DNA from: Phocaeicola faecalis
GTDB lineage: Bacteria > Bacteroidota > Bacteroidia > Bacteroidales > Bacteroidaceae
Direction: 5' to 3'
NCBI RefSeq assembly: GCF_021730445.1
Contig: NZ_JADNRM010000014.1
Location: forward strand, 47,579-111,578
DNA: 64,000 nt
A program made the translations under genes and the position numbers. Below are positions 62,309 through 64,000 of the stretch, piece by piece. Below the pieces are notes generated by a model. That model was given only the letters and a program-made list of their open reading frames with translations. It was not told where the DNA came from and ran no database searches. The first letter of the stretch is position 1, and every line of letters begins with the position of its first letter.

Positions 62309-62397
62309 CGGTAGGGGCGGACCCATGTGTCCGCCCAATGACCCCAATAACTTAAAGTGAACTGTTCTCAGGCAGACACATGGGTCTGCCCCTACAG
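62309..62397. repeat. Long inverted repeat with GTAGGGGC arms
   Basis: The left arm (62309-62335) and right arm (62371-62397) are 27-bp inverted copies with about four mismatches, both built on GTAGGGGC(A/G)GACCCATGTG. The loop is 35 bp. The GTAGGGGC end is shared with the arms inside the 147-bp repeats, and a lone CTGCCCCTACA lies at about 62587-62597. The sequence between this element and 62597 shows no gene I can support. Confidence 0.7.
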
Positions 62398-62604
62398 AAA
62401 ACGGCAGGCTGAAAAGAGGTGTAGAAAGTACACAAGGGATTGTGAAGGGACTTGGAAAGCGCGGCTGAAGGGAGGAGGAGGGGATGTGCTGTCATTCTTA
62501 ACCGACTGATTATGTGAGTGTTTTAATTAAAATGTAAGGATGAACGGAAAAGAAGGATAATCGGCTTAATGAGGGGATGATGCAATCTGCCCCTACATGA
62601 AAAA

Positions 62605-62707
62605 CATACCGAGCTTTTTTAAAAAGATGCCGAGCTTTTCTGAAAACACAACGACCTTTTTAAAAAACATCAAGGTCTTTTTGGAAAACCTCAAAGTCTT
62701 TTTTGCA
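62605..62707. repeat. Five-unit array with 21-bp period (CTTTTT/AAAAA)
   Basis: CTTTT cores start exactly every 21 bp (62614, 62635, 62656, 62677, 62698), with units like CAAGGTCTTTTTGGAAAAC. T-tracts and A-tracts alternate at about half the period, so they fall on one face of the helix and should bend the DNA. It is of the same type as 38181-38276. Confidence 0.75.
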
Positions 62708-62715
62708 GCATGGGA

Positions 62716-62861
62716 GTGTGTCAAAACTAAACCGGGCTATCCCATCGTCAGTTGTAGGGGCAGGGTTTGCCTGCCCGAAGACACAAAGCAAACTGTTTTC
62801 GGGCGAGCAAACCTCGCCCCTACGCACGAAACGACAGCATTATCCACATTTTGCACCCCCC
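62716..62861 (+). repeat. MITE-like 147-bp repeat, copy 2
   Basis: This is a direct-orientation homolog of 14734-14880. Inverted arms lie at 62754-62777 and 62800-62823 (GTAGGGGCAGGGTTTG and its partner). Small reading frames inside it also recur in the other copy and are repeat-derived, not genes. Confidence 0.75.
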
Positions 62862-62882
62862 TGTTTGTAAAGTGTGTAGTGT

Positions 62883-62985
62883 GTACGTACGCATCTGTCT
62901 ACACATACGGTGGCATAAGCCCACACGTACGTACGCATCGGCCTACACGTACGTACGCATGAGCCTGCACGTATATATGTCATTG
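62883..62985. repeat. Five-unit array with 22-bp period (GTACGTACGCAT)
   Basis: Units start at 62883, 62905, 62927, 62949 and 62971. The best are GTACGTACGCATCGGCCTAC; the second and fifth are degenerate (atacggtggcat, gtatatatgtcat). The GTACGTAC core is self-complementary. Confidence 0.75.
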
Positions 62986-63061
62986 TGTCAGGCTCCGTCA
63001 TATTGAAGTGCCGGGATTGGATTAGTTTGTCTTCCCTCTTGACAAAGGCTTTTTTATGTTG

Positions 63062-63069
63062 TATATTTG
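63062..63069 (+). promoter_or_regulatory. -7 box for the VapE-like gene
   Basis: TATATTTG is a perfect TAnnTTTG, 29 bp before the ATG at 63099. TTGACAAA about 20 bp upstream may serve as the -33 region. Confidence 0.6.
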
Positions 63070-63098
63070 TAGTTCGTCAAATCTAAAAAGAAGTGCTC

Positions 63099-64000
63099 AT
63101 GAATGTATTCGCCACTCTCAAAACAGTCTTCTTCGGAAGCAAATTCCTGTCAGCTCCTGTTCCCTCCGACGGAACACCACGCCGTGACCTCGTATCCGCC
63201 CTCAACGGACTGATGCCGCTTTGTCGGACCATGCCCGGTGTGCACCTGGCAGTGGATATCCGCGAAGGCCGGGTAGCTTTGGTGCTGGACTGGACTCCGC
63301 GCACCGACAGAAATGCGCTGGCGGGCAGTTACCACTATATCGTTTCTGATGAAGACGGAGTGAAGGAAGTGGACAAATCACAGGTTCTTCTTGCTGAAAA
63401 CGGCAAGGGAAATTTGTTGGAAAGCAGAAACGGTTTTTCCGGATGTCCGACAGACTTAACGGAAGAAACGGAGGAAGATTCCGTGCGACCGGGAAGCGTT
63501 CGAAAGGTCATGAATACTGTAGGCTCGAAAGACATTAAAAAGGAAGTCGAACCAACATCTTTGGAAGATATCCGAAAGGAACTCAGAGTGAAGTCCTCGA
63601 AATATATTGAAAATAAAATCGGAGTGATATCTTCGAAAGACATCCGAAAGGAGCCCGGACTGAAGTCCTCGAAAGATATTGAAAAGGAAGTCGGACCGAT
63701 ATCTTTGAAAGACACTGAAAAGGAGTCCGCGCCAATATCTCCGGAAGAAACTGTTAAGAAGGCGAAATCACGCTCCTTGATGCAGGAAGTGACCGCTTTT
63801 CTCACCTCCCGCTACCACTTCCGGTTTAACGTGCTGACCGAGGAGACCGAGGTGGCGGGCGTGGAACACGGTATTCCTGATGACCACTTGCGCTACGCCA
63901 AGGTGGACGAACGGTGGATGAACTCGCTCAGTCTGGAGGCCATCGAAGCGGGCATAGACTGCTGGGACAGGGATATCCAACGCTTTGTGCGCTCGCGCCG
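63099..64000 (+). CDS. Partial VapE/DUF3874-type protein with 12-residue tandem repeats
   Basis: The first 300 codons of a gene that runs off the right edge. Residues 1-143 form an N-terminal region I cannot name (MNVFATLKTVFFGSKFLSAP; LAVDIREGRVALVLDW). Residues 144-227 (63528-63779) are seven 12-residue repeats of the type KDIRKEPGLKSS, a charged linker. Residues 228-300 (LTSRYHFRFNVLTEETEVAG, EAGIDCWDRDIQRFVRS) resemble the region preceding the primase/helicase-like ATPase of VapE/BT4734-type proteins, common on Bacteroides mobile elements. The start is supported by the promoter at 63062. The gene may mark the edge of an integrated element, but no integrase is in view. Confidence 0.75.
   Translation, partial: MNVFATLKTVFFGSKFLSAPVPSDGTPRRDLVSALNGLMPLCRTMPGVHLAVDIREGRVALVLDWTPRTDRNALAGSYHYIVSDEDGVKEVDKSQVLLAENGKGNLLESRNGFSGCPTDLTEETEEDSVRPGSVRKVMNTVGSKDIKKEVEPTSLEDIRKELRVKSSKYIENKIGVISSKDIRKEPGLKSSKDIEKEVGPISLKDTEKESAPISPEETVKKAKSRSLMQEVTAFLTSRYHFRFNVLTEETEVAGVEHGIPDDHLRYAKVDERWMNSLSLEAIEAGIDCWDRDIQRFVRSR

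Noticed and set aside
62597..62962. Open frame with heptad-like Phe/Lys repeats
   Set aside because: It is a product of the 21-bp array; the related array at 38181 has a 20-bp period and would not keep a frame.
63099..64000. Intact prophage or integrative element at the right edge
   Set aside because: Only one VapE-like gene is visible, with no integrase, attachment site or structural gene in the window.

Overview
The window looks like a chromosome segment of a human-gut Bacteroides (Bacteroidales). The signs are: perfect or near-perfect Bacteroides -7 boxes (TAnnTTTG) in front of many genes; lipoproteins with acidic surface-export signals after the lipidated Cys; fimbrillin-like, PCMD and calycin-like proteins; a pair of glutamate dehydrogenases; and a PG0541-type protein behind an RND pump. 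I saw no rRNA or tRNA gene, no CRISPR array and no intact insertion sequence. Species cannot be fixed from this sequence alone.

Layout. (1) 1-4312: an AT-rich left edge with a divergent partial lipoprotein and what looks like a small RiPP locus: a 68-residue double-glycine precursor with four Cys in its core, a terminator-like hairpin, a radical SAM/SPASM maturase and an outer-membrane TonB-dependent beta-barrel protein. (2) 4575-12762: housekeeping genes: a cytidylate-kinase-like protein, a MATE exporter, a subtilisin-like protease followed by xseA-xseB, ilvE, trmB and an Mrp-type ATPase. (3) 13072-17000 (minus): a BlaI repressor, a BlaR1-like M56 peptidase with two TonB C-terminal domains, and a beta-propeller lipoprotein that also ends in a TonB-like domain, with a BlaI-type operator over the promoter. 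(4) 17182-25634 (minus): an MsbA-like ABC exporter, an NlpE-like lipoprotein, a TolC-HlyD-two-permease export operon without its own ATPase gene, and a coiled-coil membrane protein. (5) mdh, then 27151-31093 (minus): a GNAT-like/IbrA/IbrB operon and a fimbrillin/GLUG lipoprotein. (6) 31258-44497: two GDH genes about 8 kb apart, a receiver-PPDK-like protein, two calycin-type lipoproteins, an OMP/PCMD pair and a malic enzyme. (7) 44952-58226: two complete tripartite RND efflux systems separated by an LpxA-family gene and a TetR regulator; the second ends in a PII-like PG0541 gene. (8) 58366-62144: two SGNH hydrolase-like proteins and an MBOAT acyltransferase in overlapping frames, a likely extracytoplasmic O-acylation module. 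(9) 62145-64000: a repeat-rich intergenic region and the start of a VapE/DUF3874-type gene with a 12-residue tandem repeat linker.

The intergenic DNA is structured. All four convergent gene pairs examined hold a repeat, a palindrome or a short tandem array with a 20-22 bp period. Two dispersed repeat families occur twice each. The left-edge RiPP-like locus is the best candidate for an undescribed system. The IbrA/IbrB/GNAT-like operon, the MBOAT/SGNH module and the BlaI/M56/TonB/propeller locus come next. All functional statements rest on reading motifs by eye; no database search was run.
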